Source of the DNA: an uncultured beta proteobacterium
GTDB taxonomy: Bacteria > Pseudomonadota > Gammaproteobacteria > Burkholderiales > Burkholderiaceae_C
Direction of reading: 5' to 3'
Length of the DNA stretch: 35,128 nucleotides
Assembly (NCBI GenBank): GCA_903960915.1
Contig: CAJCCO010000010.1
Location: forward strand, 1 to 35,128
Below the pieces are notes generated by a model. That model ran no database searches. It saw only the letters and a program-made list of their open reading frames with translations, and had not been told where the DNA came from. Below are positions 7,184 through 15,522 of this stretch, in pieces. Position 1 is the first letter of the stretch. Each line of letters opens with the position of its first letter. Both the position numbers and the translations under genes were made by a program.

Positions 7184-9307
7184 ATGGGTTGTGACGATGG
7201 ATGCCACCACGCAACTCGTCAGCCTTTTGAGCTTTGGCCTGTGGCTATTTGCTACGCAGTGTTGGCCGCCTGGGTCTGGACGCAAGACTTGGAGGCCACG
7301 CCCCTTGATGCCCGCAAGTGGCGCCTTCTGCTGGTGCTGCTGTGCACCGCCTTGTGGGGTCTGGTGGGCTTTCTTGCGACCCGAACGGCAACGCCAATTT
7401 TGCATTTTTTGGAAGTGGCGCTAGACCAGGTGCGCTATGCCTTGTGGAACCTGCTGCTGCTGCAGTTGCTCAAGACAGATGCCATGCAGCGAGCCGAGAC
7501 GGCCCTGCGCTGGGTCAGGCCTGTGGCGCTTGGCATGGTCATGGTGGGACTGCTTGCGTTGCTGTCCATGGCGCTTGCGCTGTGGCCGCCCGTCCAGGCC
7601 TCCCGGCTCTATCTGTTCAACGCCATGGCCAATTGCGTGCTGGCGCTGTTCTTGATGGAGCAAATTGCCCGGCATCTGGTGCGCGATGCGCAGTGGAACA
7701 TCAAATTGTTTGGTGTGGGCCTGGCCGGAGCCCTGTGTTTTGACCTGTACTTCTTTTCAGTTTCCATGCTCTTCAACCAAGTGGACCAGGCCAGCCTGAG
7801 CCTGCGGGGTTGGGTGCACGCCAGCGTCGCGCCGCTGATGTGGCTGTCCTTGCGGCGTGGGGACACCTGGATGGCTCATATTCGTGTGTCGCCGCATGCG
7901 GCGTTTCAAAGTACCACTTTGTTGCTGGCGGGCTTGTTTCTGTTGGTCATCTCCAGTGCGGGTTATTACGTGCGCTACTTTGGCGGTGCATGGGGACCGG
8001 CCTTGCAATTGGCCCTGGTGTTCTTTGGGGTGATGAGTTTTGTGGTTCTGTTGGCCTCAGGTGCAGCACGTGCGCGGCTCAGGGTCTTTCTGGCGAAAAA
8101 TTTCTACCGGCACCGTTTTGATTACCGATCCGAGTGGCTGAAGTTCACCAGCACCCTGGCGGCACAAAGTGCGCCGGGCGACATTCAACTGCAGGTGATT
8201 CGTGGTTTGGCGGACATGCTGGAGAGCCCGGCGGGTGCCATCTGGTTGAAAACGCGTGATGGCGCTGCCTTTGCCGTCACGACGCGCTGGAACATGGCTG
8301 ACTGCGAGCAGCAGGAGCAAGTGAACTCCGAGTTTTGTAATTTTTTGGAAACGCATGCCAGCGTTTTGGATGTGAGCACCGGTCGCTGCGGCAGCGTGCC
8401 GTGCGATCTGCAGCACCTGCCGCAGTGGCTCAAGGCCTACCCCAGGGCCTGGTTGCTGGTGCCGCTTCTTGTGCACGGCGCACTGATTGGATTTGTGCTG
8501 CTGGAGCGGCCCAGAACCGACATGGCAGTGAACTGGGAAGTGCAGGACTTGCTGAAAACAGCCGGGCACCAGGCGGCCAATTTTATTGCGCAGATGCAAA
8601 GCACCGAAGCGCTGATGGATGTGAAAAAGTTTGAAGCCTTCAACCGAATGTCGGCCTACATTGTTCATGACTTGAAAAATATCATGTCACAGCTCTCGTT
8701 GGTCGTGAACAATTCCAAAAGGTTGGGCCACAACCCCGAATTTCAGGAAGACATGTTGCTAACCCTAGAGAACTCACTTAAAAAAATGCATCACCTGATG
8801 CACCAGCTCAAGGGTGGCGATGCGTCTGCCCCCTCAACTGCCTGCGTGGATATGGGCGCTGTGATGGCGCGCATCTCCCATGCCGCTTTGCAACGCGGGA
8901 GAACCGTGGAAGCCCACATCGCGCATGCAGTGCTGGTTCGCGGCGATGAAGAAAAACTGGAGCGTGTGATGGGCCACCTGGTGCAGAACGCCATGGAGGC
9001 GACACAGACCTGTGGCCATGTTTCTGTGGACGTTGAACATGCGGGCGATCAGGCCAAGCTGGTGGTCAAAGACACGGGCCAGGGCATGCCGGCTGAATTT
9101 ATTCGAGAGCGTTTATTCAAGCCGTTTCAAACCACCAAGCGCGCGGGTATGGGTATTGGCGCCTATGAGGTTTTTCACTACGTGCAAGAGTTGGGTGGCC
9201 GTATTGAAGTGCAGAGCAGCCCCGGTCAGGGCACCTGCATGACCGTGATGCTGCCCCTGCACCGTGCAAGCCCCGGCTTGGCGCTCAAGACGGTGGCGGC
9301 TCTATGA
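7184..9307 (+). CDS. prsK: XrtA/PEP-CTERM system histidine kinase PrsK (apparent N-terminal frameshift)
   Basis: This is a membrane histidine kinase of about 700 residues. Roughly eight hydrophobic segments fill the first 300 residues, then a GAF-like domain, then the kinase core: H-box YIVHDLKNIMSQ (His495 counted from ATG 7184), N-box HLVQNAMEAT, G1 DTGQGMPAEF and G2 KRAGMGIGAYEV. It pairs with PrsR, whose ATG overlaps this stop as ATGA. Odd point: the first ~19 residues in this frame (MGCDDGCHH...) do not look like a PrsK start. The strong ribosome-binding site AAAGGAG at 7159-7165 points to GTG 7173 in another frame, which encodes QLVSLLSFGLW and would join this frame after a one-base shift near 7239-7244. 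The frame shown is also open back to an ATG at 7142. Confidence 0.9.
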   Translation: MGCDDGCHHATRQPFELWPVAICYAVLAAWVWTQDLEATPLDARKWRLLLVLLCTALWGLVGFLATRTATPILHFLEVALDQVRYALWNLLLLQLLKTDAMQRAETALRWVRPVALGMVMVGLLALLSMALALWPPVQASRLYLFNAMANCVLALFLMEQIARHLVRDAQWNIKLFGVGLAGALCFDLYFFSVSMLFNQVDQASLSLRGWVHASVAPLMWLSLRRGDTWMAHIRVSPHAAFQSTTLLLAGLFLLVISSAGYYVRYFGGAWGPALQLALVFFGVMSFVVLLASGAARARLRVFLAKNFYRHRFDYRSEWLKFTSTLAAQSAPGDIQLQVIRGLADMLESPAGAIWLKTRDGAAFAVTTRWNMADCEQQEQVNSEFCNFLETHASVLDVSTGRCGSVPCDLQHLPQWLKAYPRAWLLVPLLVHGALIGFVLLERPRTDMAVNWEVQDLLKTAGHQAANFIAQMQSTEALMDVKKFEAFNRMSAYIVHDLKNIMSQLSLVVNNSKRLGHNPEFQEDMLLTLENSLKKMHHLMHQLKGGDASAPSTACVDMGAVMARISHAALQRGRTVEAHIAHAVLVRGDEEKLERVMGHLVQNAMEATQTCGHVSVDVEHAGDQAKLVVKDTGQGMPAEFIRERLFKPFQTTKRAGMGIGAYEVFHYVQELGGRIEVQSSPGQGTCMTVMLPLHRASPGLALKTVAAL

Positions 9308-10665
9308 GCATGGAGGACAAACGCACGCTCATGATCGTGGAGGACGATCTGGCGCTGCAGAAGCAAATCAAATGGTCGTTGGATTTGTATGAGTCGGTTT
9401 GTGCCGATGACCGTGAGTCCGCGCTGCTGCAATTCAGAAAGTATTTGCCCTCGGTGGTGACCATGGATTTGGGGTTGCCGCCAGACCCAGACGCTGTGAC
9501 TGAGGGCCTGAAGTTGCTGAGCCAGATGCTGAGCTTTGACCCCCATGTCAAGGTGCTGGTCATGACCGGGCAAAACGACCAGGCCAACGCCCTGCATGCG
9601 ATAGCCATGGGCGCCTTCGATTTTCTGGAAAAGCCGGTGGACGCCGACGTGCTGCGCCTGACGGTGGAGCGGGCCTTTCGAATTCATGCCCTGGAGAGCG
9701 AAAACCTACGGGCGCAGGCGCTGCAACAGCCCGATGCCTTGCTGGGCCTGATGACCAATGACCCGCAGATGTTGAAAATTTGTCGCACAGTGGCCAAGGT
9801 GGCGACAAGCCAAGCGTCGGTGTTGTTGCTGGGGGAAAGCGGCACGGGCAAGGAGGTGCTGGCGCGTGGGCTTCACCAGTCTTCTGCACGGGCGAAACAA
9901 AAGTTTGTGGCCATCAATTGCGCAGCCATTCCAGACAACTTGTTGGAGAGTGAACTCTTTGGTTTTGAAAAAGGGGCATTCACAGGCGCGTTTAAAACCA
10001 CACCAGGCAAGTTTGAATTGGCCAGCGGCGGGACCTTGATGCTCGATGAGATTGGTGATTTACCTTTCTCATTGCAGGCGAAGTTCTTGCGCTTTTTGCA
10101 AGAGCGAAAAATTGAGCGTTTGGGCGGGCGCCAGGAAATTGCCGTCGACGTACGTGTTGTTTGCGCCACCCACCACGACCTGAAAGAGTTGTGCCGCCAG
10201 GGCCGGTTCAGGGAAGACTTGTACTACCGATTGGCCGAAATTGTGGTGGAGATACCCCCGCTGCGCGCGCGTATGGGCGATGCCAATTTGCTGGCGCACG
10301 CATTCGTCAAACGTTTCTCGGTGGCAGAAAACCGGGTGGGTTTGTCGCTCAACGAGAGTGCGGTGCGGGCGATTGAGGCTTATGCCTGGCCGGGCAATGT
10401 GCGCGAGTTGGAGAACTGCCTGCGACGGGCCGTCATCATGGCTGAGGGCAAGCAAATTACCAGTGAAGACTTGGGTCTGTCCGACGTGAAGCCTGATGCG
10501 CTGGACGATTCCTTAGACCTGCGGGTGAACCGCAACAAGGTAGAAAAACAGTCCATTCTTGCTGCGCTGGGGCGGGTTAATGGCAACTTGGTCAAGGCCT
10601 CTGAATTGTTGGGGGTGAGCCGCCCCACGCTCTACGACTTGATGTACCGCTTGGGCCTGAAGTGA
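9304..10665 (+). CDS. prsR: PEP-CTERM-box sigma-54 response regulator PrsR
   Basis: This 453-residue NtrC-type regulator has three domains. The receiver domain has acidic residues 13-15 (EDD) and the phospho-acceptor Asp55 in VVTMDLGLPP. The sigma-54 AAA+ domain has Walker A GESGTGKE at 177-184 and the sigma-54 contact loop GAFTGA at 224-229. The C-terminal Fis-type helix-turn-helix is NLVKASELLGVSRPTLYDLMYRLGL (about 428-452). It should be phosphorylated by PrsK and activate RpoN-dependent promoters of PEP-CTERM and EPS genes, as reported for floc-forming betaproteobacteria. A second possible start is ATG 9310. Confidence 0.95.
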   Translation: MSMEDKRTLMIVEDDLALQKQIKWSLDLYESVCADDRESALLQFRKYLPSVVTMDLGLPPDPDAVTEGLKLLSQMLSFDPHVKVLVMTGQNDQANALHAIAMGAFDFLEKPVDADVLRLTVERAFRIHALESENLRAQALQQPDALLGLMTNDPQMLKICRTVAKVATSQASVLLLGESGTGKEVLARGLHQSSARAKQKFVAINCAAIPDNLLESELFGFEKGAFTGAFKTTPGKFELASGGTLMLDEIGDLPFSLQAKFLRFLQERKIERLGGRQEIAVDVRVVCATHHDLKELCRQGRFREDLYYRLAEIVVEIPPLRARMGDANLLAHAFVKRFSVAENRVGLSLNESAVRAIEAYAWPGNVRELENCLRRAVIMAEGKQITSEDLGLSDVKPDALDDSLDLRVNRNKVEKQSILAALGRVNGNLVKASELLGVSRPTLYDLMYRLGLK

Positions 10666-10699
10666 TGGCTGGGCGCATTTATTTTCTTGAAGGTTGTCT

Positions 10700-13474
10700 A
10701 TGAAACCCTGTATTTCAAAATTGTCCCTCGTGGTCTTGGTCAGCACGCTGACTGTTCTGCAAACTGCCTGCGGGGAGAGCCCCGAGGTTTTGCTGACATC
10801 GGCCAGGACCTACATGGACAAGCACGACAACCCGGCTGCCATCATCCAGATAAAAAATGCGTTGCAGAGTACGCCGGACTCTCCAGAGGCACGCTATCTG
10901 CTGGGTGTGGCGCTGCTGGACCAGGGTGATGCGGTGGGTGCTGAGACCGAGTTGCGCAAGGCCATGGCCTTGGGCCATGCCCCGGCCCTGGTTGTTCCGC
11001 CCCTGGCCAAAGCCATGATGCTGCAAGGCTATGCCACGCGATTGATAGACGAGTTTTCACAAACCACCTTGAGCGAGCCCGGCGCGCAGGCCAGTCTGCA
11101 GGTGACGCTGTCGTCGGCTTATGCGTTTCAGCAGAAAAAGGAGCTGTCGACCCAGTCCTTGCAGGCCGCCCTGAAGTCCCAGCCCGGCAATGCAGAGGCT
11201 TTGCTGGCGCAGGCGCGCCAACAGGCCGCCACGGGCGATGTGGCAGGGGCCTTGGCGGGGGTGGATGCCTTGCTGGCGCAAGCGCCCAATGACGCCAAAG
11301 CCTGGAAGCTGCGCGGCGATATTCATTACTTTGCAAAATTGATGCCGCAACAAGCCGTCAAGGACTACCAAAAAGCGGTGGAACTTAGCCCGAATGATGT
11401 GGCCAGCCATGCCGCCCTGATCACGGTGTTGTTGAAACAAGGCGAGTTGAAGGACGCACAGGCCACCCTCGCCAAGTTGCAGAAATTTGCCAATGCCACC
11501 CCGCAGGCGCAGTATTTAAAAGCCCAACTGGCCTACCAGAAGAAAGAGTTCAAGCAGGCCTCTGAATTGATTCAGCAGGTCTTGAAGGTGCTGCCCAACA
11601 ATGCCTTGGCGCTGCAACTGGCCGGCGCCATTGAGCTGGAGTTGGGCTCTGTGCAAAAGGCGCAGGCGTACCTGTCAAAAGCCCTCAAGCTGGTGCCTGA
11701 ATTGGTTATTTCCAGGCGGCTGCTGGTGATGTCATTGCTGAAAACCGGGCAAACGGCTTCAGCGCTTGAAGCCCTGAATTATGGTTTGAGCAAGGCGCCG
11801 ATGGCCCCTGAGCTACTGCAAATAGCCGGTGAAACCTATTTGCAAAACGGTGATTTGGAAAAAGCGCAATTCTATTTTTCGCAAGCCAAACGCATTTACC
11901 CGGAAGATACGAAAAGCCGCACGTCCCTGGCCTTGATGCATTTGAAGGCGGGTCAGACCGATCTGGCGTTTGGTGAGTTGCAGTCTATTGCGGCCGCTGA
12001 CAAAGGGATTACTGCCAACCTGGCATTGATCAGTGCGTACATGGGGCGCAAGGACTATGCCCAGGCCCTGCGCGCCATTGACGAGTTGCAGACCAAGCAG
12101 CCCGGGCAAGCACTGCCTTTTTATTTGCGTGGTCGTGTGATGCTGGCCACGCAGTCGGTTGAACAAGCCCGAAAAAACTTTGAGCAGGCTGTGCAGTTGC
12201 AACCCGTGCATATGCCTGCGGTGGCCATACTGGCCAGGCTTGACCTGGCCGATAAGAAGCCTGCTGAAGCCAAGAAGCGTTTTGAAGCTGTGCTGCAGAA
12301 AGATCCAAAAAATAGCCAGGCCTGGCTGGCCTTGGCCGAACTCTCCGTGTTGAGCGGTGTTTTGCCCGCCGAGGTTCAAGCCTTGCTGGTCAAGGCGGTT
12401 GAAGCAGCACCAGCCTCTGAAATTCCACGCTTGATGTTGGTTGAATTTCATCTGAACCAGCGTGACTGGAAACAAGCCTCTGCGGTGGCCCAGGTGGCCG
12501 TGGCGGATTTGCCAGACCGCGTGGCCTTGCTTGAAGCCCTGGCCCGAACCCAGGTGGCGTCTGGCGATTTGAACCAGGCCATAGTCTCCTACAAGCGGGT
12601 GACGGACGCTGCGCCGCTGTCTGCACCGGCACACCTGCGCCTGGCGCAAGTGCAACTGCTGGCGAAGAACCCGGATGCTGCGGGGCTAAGCTTGCGCAAG
12701 GCGCTGGAACTCAAACCCGACTTGCCCGAGGCGCAATCTACCCTGGTGGCGCTGGCCCTTGAAAGTGCCACGTTAGACAAGGCGCTGGCCATGGCGCGCA
12801 CGGTGCAGAGCCAACGGCCCCAGGAGGCTGCGGGTTATGCCCTGGAGGGCGATATTCTGGCGGGTAAAAAGCGTTGGACCGAAGCAGAAAATTCGTACCG
12901 AAAAGCCCTGAAACTTAACAAGTCCAGCGAACTGGCCGCCAAAGTGCATGGGGTGTTGAGTGCTGGAGGTAAACGCAGCGAGGCGGATAATTTTTCCAAT
13001 AGCTGGATAAAGAGCAACCCCAAAGATGGGGTGTTCATGGCCTACCTGGGCGATGTCGGGTTGGCCCGCCAAGATTGGGCGAGTGCAGAGCAGTGGTACC
13101 AGCAGATCCTCAAGCTGCAACCCAACAATGCCCTTATTTACAACAACCTGGCGTGGGTGAGTGGTCGTATGAAGCGCGACCGTGCCATGGTGTATGCGCA
13201 GAAAGCCAACGAGCTGGCGCCTGATCAACCTGCGTTTCAAGACACCCTGGCCATGCTGCTGTCTGAAAAAGGTGAGCACGCCAAAGCCCTTGAATTGCAA
13301 AAAAAGGTGGTAACCGCCCAGCCCCGCAATGCCTTGTTTCGACTTAATCTGGTGCGTATTCACATGAATGCGGGCCACAAGGACCTGGCCAAAATCGAGC
13401 TGGACGAACTCAATAACCTGGGCGAGAAATTTGCGGGCCATCAAGAGGTGAAGCGTTTGTTGAAATTGCTTTGA
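10700..13474 (+). CDS. prsT: XrtA/PEP-CTERM system TPR-repeat lipoprotein PrsT
   Basis: The protein is 924 residues from ATG 10700, chosen over an in-frame TTG at 10694 because TGAAGG (10688-10693) gives proper spacing to the ATG. A signal sequence of 23 residues ends at Cys24 (LQTACG), a plausible but imperfect lipobox because Gln is at -3. The rest is a near-continuous array of TPR motifs (for example ALVGAD-like helices, KDYQKAVELSPNDVASHAAL, ENSYRKALKLN). This matches the family size and architecture of PrsT. It probably acts as a periplasmic or outer-membrane scaffold in assembling or exporting the polysaccharide. It lies 34 bases after prsR and is likely in the same operon. Confidence 0.93.
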   Translation: MKPCISKLSLVVLVSTLTVLQTACGESPEVLLTSARTYMDKHDNPAAIIQIKNALQSTPDSPEARYLLGVALLDQGDAVGAETELRKAMALGHAPALVVPPLAKAMMLQGYATRLIDEFSQTTLSEPGAQASLQVTLSSAYAFQQKKELSTQSLQAALKSQPGNAEALLAQARQQAATGDVAGALAGVDALLAQAPNDAKAWKLRGDIHYFAKLMPQQAVKDYQKAVELSPNDVASHAALITVLLKQGELKDAQATLAKLQKFANATPQAQYLKAQLAYQKKEFKQASELIQQVLKVLPNNALALQLAGAIELELGSVQKAQAYLSKALKLVPELVISRRLLVMSLLKTGQTASALEALNYGLSKAPMAPELLQIAGETYLQNGDLEKAQFYFSQAKRIYPEDTKSRTSLALMHLKAGQTDLAFGELQSIAAADKGITANLALISAYMGRKDYAQALRAIDELQTKQPGQALPFYLRGRVMLATQSVEQARKNFEQAVQLQPVHMPAVAILARLDLADKKPAEAKKRFEAVLQKDPKNSQAWLALAELSVLSGVLPAEVQALLVKAVEAAPASEIPRLMLVEFHLNQRDWKQASAVAQVAVADLPDRVALLEALARTQVASGDLNQAIVSYKRVTDAAPLSAPAHLRLAQVQLLAKNPDAAGLSLRKALELKPDLPEAQSTLVALALESATLDKALAMARTVQSQRPQEAAGYALEGDILAGKKRWTEAENSYRKALKLNKSSELAAKVHGVLSAGGKRSEADNFSNSWIKSNPKDGVFMAYLGDVGLARQDWASAEQWYQQILKLQPNNALIYNNLAWVSGRMKRDRAMVYAQKANELAPDQPAFQDTLAMLLSEKGEHAKALELQKKVVTAQPRNALFRLNLVRIHMNAGHKDLAKIELDELNNLGEKFAGHQEVKRLLKLL

Positions 13475-13498
13475 CAAAGGTTATGAATAGCGCCACTT

Positions 13499-13514
13499 TG
13501 TGAATTGCTTCACA
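13499..13514. promoter_or_regulatory. Perfect CRP/FNR-family operator-like palindrome
   Basis: TGTGAATTGCTTCACA is an exact TGTGA-N6-TCACA palindrome, the classical CRP half-sites at canonical spacing. It lies 25 bases after the prsT stop and 141 bases before the ATG of the exported small protein, in the only sizeable gap before the HPr-rel-A cassette. It could be the operator for that cassette. The same sequence could also fold as a 6-bp hairpin, but no T-run follows, so termination is less likely. Confidence 0.5.
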
Positions 13515-13654
13515 GCTGGCGAGGGTCTAAGGTTCTTAAAATTTATTTTGCCTTGCCAGTGGGTGAGGCCAAGCGCTGGTAGTCCGTAGCAGGTACCAGC
13601 AACTAGCAAGCAGATTGCAGGAAGTGCATTGTCGGCAACGCAGAGAAAGTCAAT

Positions 13655-14269
13655 ATGTCCATGGATTTCAAAAGCTCTTCCCACCAGACCGCGGCACAGA
13701 CGCTGAACAAGCAGGCCTTGGCCAGACGGCATTTGCTGTTGCGTGGCATGGGTAAGGGGGCTGCGGTGATGGGCGCCGTGGTGCCGATTCAAACTTTTTC
13801 TGCGCAAACATTGCTGACGTTTGATGGCAAGTACTTGTGCAGTGTTTCCGGCACACAGTCTGCCGTCAACTCGACCACGACGTCCAGCGCCCTGGCTTGC
13901 GGTGGCTACAGCCCCTCTCGCTGGGTTGAATCCGAATCCAAACGGAGCGCCACCTTGAAATGGCCGGTGTTGCCCAACGACTGGACAGCCAAAACCCAAT
14001 GTAAAAAAGTTTTCACACGCTCAGTTTTGATGAAGGAAGATGGCCGTTGGCCCAGCTTGCTTGACGTGATGGAGGCCGAAGACAAAAACGCGATGTTTGC
14101 GAATTCGGACGAAATTCACTGGATTTGTGCCTGGTTGAATGCCTTGAGCGGGAGTTTCAATTACCCCTATACCGGCGAGCAGGTGCTTGATTTCTACAAC
14201 CAGGGCTTTGCCTCCAAGAACTACCAGGATGCCTTGTATTTCTTCAAAACCTACATGGAAAATAACTAG
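13655..14269 (+). CDS. Twin-arginine-type exported small protein of the HPr-rel-A cassette (candidate modified substrate)
   Basis: This is a 204-residue protein of no named family that I can assign. Residues 1-23 are polar, followed by ARRHLLLRG (Arg24-Arg25) and a weakly hydrophobic run GKGAAVMGAVVPIQTFSA (33-50), as in Tat signal peptides. The mature part has a Ser/Thr-rich stretch (about 63-79, SVSGTQSAVNSTTTSS), CGGYSPSRW at 82-90, and four cysteines (62, 82, 116, 158). A conserved-looking C-terminal part includes SDEIHWICAWLNA and PYTGEQVLDFYN. The gene precedes the PqqD-like chaperone by 6 bases, so it is the natural candidate substrate of that system. The start could be ATG 13655 or 13661; the ribosome-binding site is weak. 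Confidence 0.8.
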   Translation: MSMDFKSSSHQTAAQTLNKQALARRHLLLRGMGKGAAVMGAVVPIQTFSAQTLLTFDGKYLCSVSGTQSAVNSTTTSSALACGGYSPSRWVESESKRSATLKWPVLPNDWTAKTQCKKVFTRSVLMKEDGRWPSLLDVMEAEDKNAMFANSDEIHWICAWLNALSGSFNYPYTGEQVLDFYNQGFASKNYQDALYFFKTYMENN

Positions 14270-14275
14270 GGTTTG

Positions 14276-14608
14276 ATGCTGACAAGCACGCGTGACCAGG
14301 CACACTGGCAACTTAGTCTGCTGGTGGTGTTGCATTGGCGATGTTGGGACAATGAGTGGGTGGTTTACAACCAGGGCTCTGGCGATACCCATTTGCTGGA
14401 CACCTTCACCGCATGCACCCTCATGGCGTTGGAGGAAGGGGCTGCCACCCCGACGCAACTTCTGGTGCACCTGCTGGCGCAGTTAGACCTGTCACAGGGG
14501 ATGGGGCTTGCGTTCTCCGCTGAGCAACCTCGGGCTGTTGAGGCACACATGCAGGCCGTTTTGCAGCAGTTGGCGCAGGCCGGTTTGATCGAGTCTGTCA
14601 CTGCATGA
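14276..14608 (+). CDS. PqqD family peptide chaperone, HPr-rel-A system
   Basis: This is a 110-residue protein with the compact winged-helix PqqD/RRE-like pattern: two strands at the start (LHWRCWDNEWVVYNQGSGDTHLLD, about residues 19-42) followed by helices around CTLMALEEG and HMQAVLQQLAQAGLIE. VVYNQGSGDTHLLD is the signature I associate with the HPr-rel-A subgroup. PqqD domains bind leader peptides of ribosomally made, modified peptides and deliver them to modifying enzymes. AGGG at 14268-14271 precedes the ATG; TTG 14273 is also possible. The stop overlaps the kinase start as ATGA. Confidence 0.88.
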   Translation: MLTSTRDQAHWQLSLLVVLHWRCWDNEWVVYNQGSGDTHLLDTFTACTLMALEEGAATPTQLLVHLLAQLDLSQGMGLAFSAEQPRAVEAHMQAVLQQLAQAGLIESVTA

Positions 14609-15522
14609 AGCTGGCCGAACTCAGTCCCGGCGACCTGCTGCACCGGCTACGGGGCCAAGGCTTGTGCCTGAAAACCGGCCCCTTCAATTTTCGAATTGTC
14701 AGCCCGATTGAGTCAATAGCGCACGGCCTGCGCTTGTTGTATGCGGACTATGCCGTGGTGGACGACACGCAGTACATGGATTTCACGGTGACCTTGCTAC
14801 CCAGCCCCGGCTGGCGCACGTGGTGGCGTGCCCAGGTTAACTTTGTGTATGACGGCGAACACCCGTTTCTTCCTTTGCCGATAGACCATGCGTTTGCGCT
14901 GTTGGAGTGGGCCATGAACTGGTGTATTTCAACCCAGGCCCATCAGTACCTGACCCTGCACGCGGCCGTTTTGGAGCGAAATGGTTTGGCGCTTGTCTTG
15001 CCCGCTGCTTCGGGCTCGGGAAAAAGCACCTTGGCCGCTGCGCTTTGCCACCGCGGCTGGCGTCTGCTGTCAGACGAGTTGACCTTGGTTTCTTTGCACG
15101 ATGTATGGGTCAGCCCCTTGAGCCGTCCAGTTAGTTTGAAAAACAACTCGCTGGCGGTGATTGACCGGTTTGTGCCTGGTGCTACGTTTACGCCGCCAGC
15201 CCATGACACCTTCAAAGGCACTGTTTGTCATATGAAGGTGCCGGGCGAGCAGGTGGCGCGCATGGATGAGCGGGCGTTGCCTGCCTGGCTTGTATTTCCG
15301 CAGTTTGTGGCGGATGCGCCGGCGGCTCTGCGCAGACGCACCAAGGCCAACAGTTTGTTGGAACTGTGCCGCCATGCGTTCAACTACAGCGTGGCCGGGC
15401 TGGAAGGTTTTGAGGCGCTGTCGCACCTGGTGTCGGGCAGTGCTTGTTACGACTTCAGCTATGGCCGCCTAGAGGAGGCGGTTGGGGTGTTTGAGCAGTT
15501 GGCACACGCTGAAGCGGCATGA
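14605..15522 (+). CDS. HprK-related kinase A (HPr serine kinase-like ATPase)
   Basis: This is a 305-residue homologue of the HPr kinase/phosphorylase catalytic domain. The P-loop is ASGSGKST (about 135-142, Lys140) after HAAVLERNGLALVLPA, and LLSDELTLV (154-162) holds acidic residues in the place of the HprK Asp pair. It is shorter and more divergent than true HprK, and no HPr or PTS gene is nearby. Related kinases in lasso peptide clusters phosphorylate the precursor peptide, so phosphorylation of the upstream exported protein is a reasonable hypothesis. ATGA overlaps on both sides put it in a tightly coupled operon. The long N-terminal region (1-115) is not assigned. Confidence 0.88.
   Translation: MKLAELSPGDLLHRLRGQGLCLKTGPFNFRIVSPIESIAHGLRLLYADYAVVDDTQYMDFTVTLLPSPGWRTWWRAQVNFVYDGEHPFLPLPIDHAFALLEWAMNWCISTQAHQYLTLHAAVLERNGLALVLPAASGSGKSTLAAALCHRGWRLLSDELTLVSLHDVWVSPLSRPVSLKNNSLAVIDRFVPGATFTPPAHDTFKGTVCHMKVPGEQVARMDERALPAWLVFPQFVADAPAALRRRTKANSLLELCRHAFNYSVAGLEGFEALSHLVSGSACYDFSYGRLEEAVGVFEQLAHAEAA

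Noticed and set aside
11813..12655. A 280-codon minus-strand frame inside prsT
   Set aside because: Composition is typical of a shadow frame over TPR repeats, with no recognisable motif.
1..13474. Search for the exosortase (XrtA) and PEP-CTERM substrate proteins
   Set aside because: No eight-helix exosortase and no C-terminal PEP-transmembrane-Arg signal was found in any real gene here; they must lie outside the window.
13481..13999. A 172-codon open frame on the minus strand over the exported small protein
   Set aside because: It overlaps the plus-strand gene that has a Tat-like signal and a coherent fold pattern, has no recognisable domain, and lacks a fitting place in an operon.
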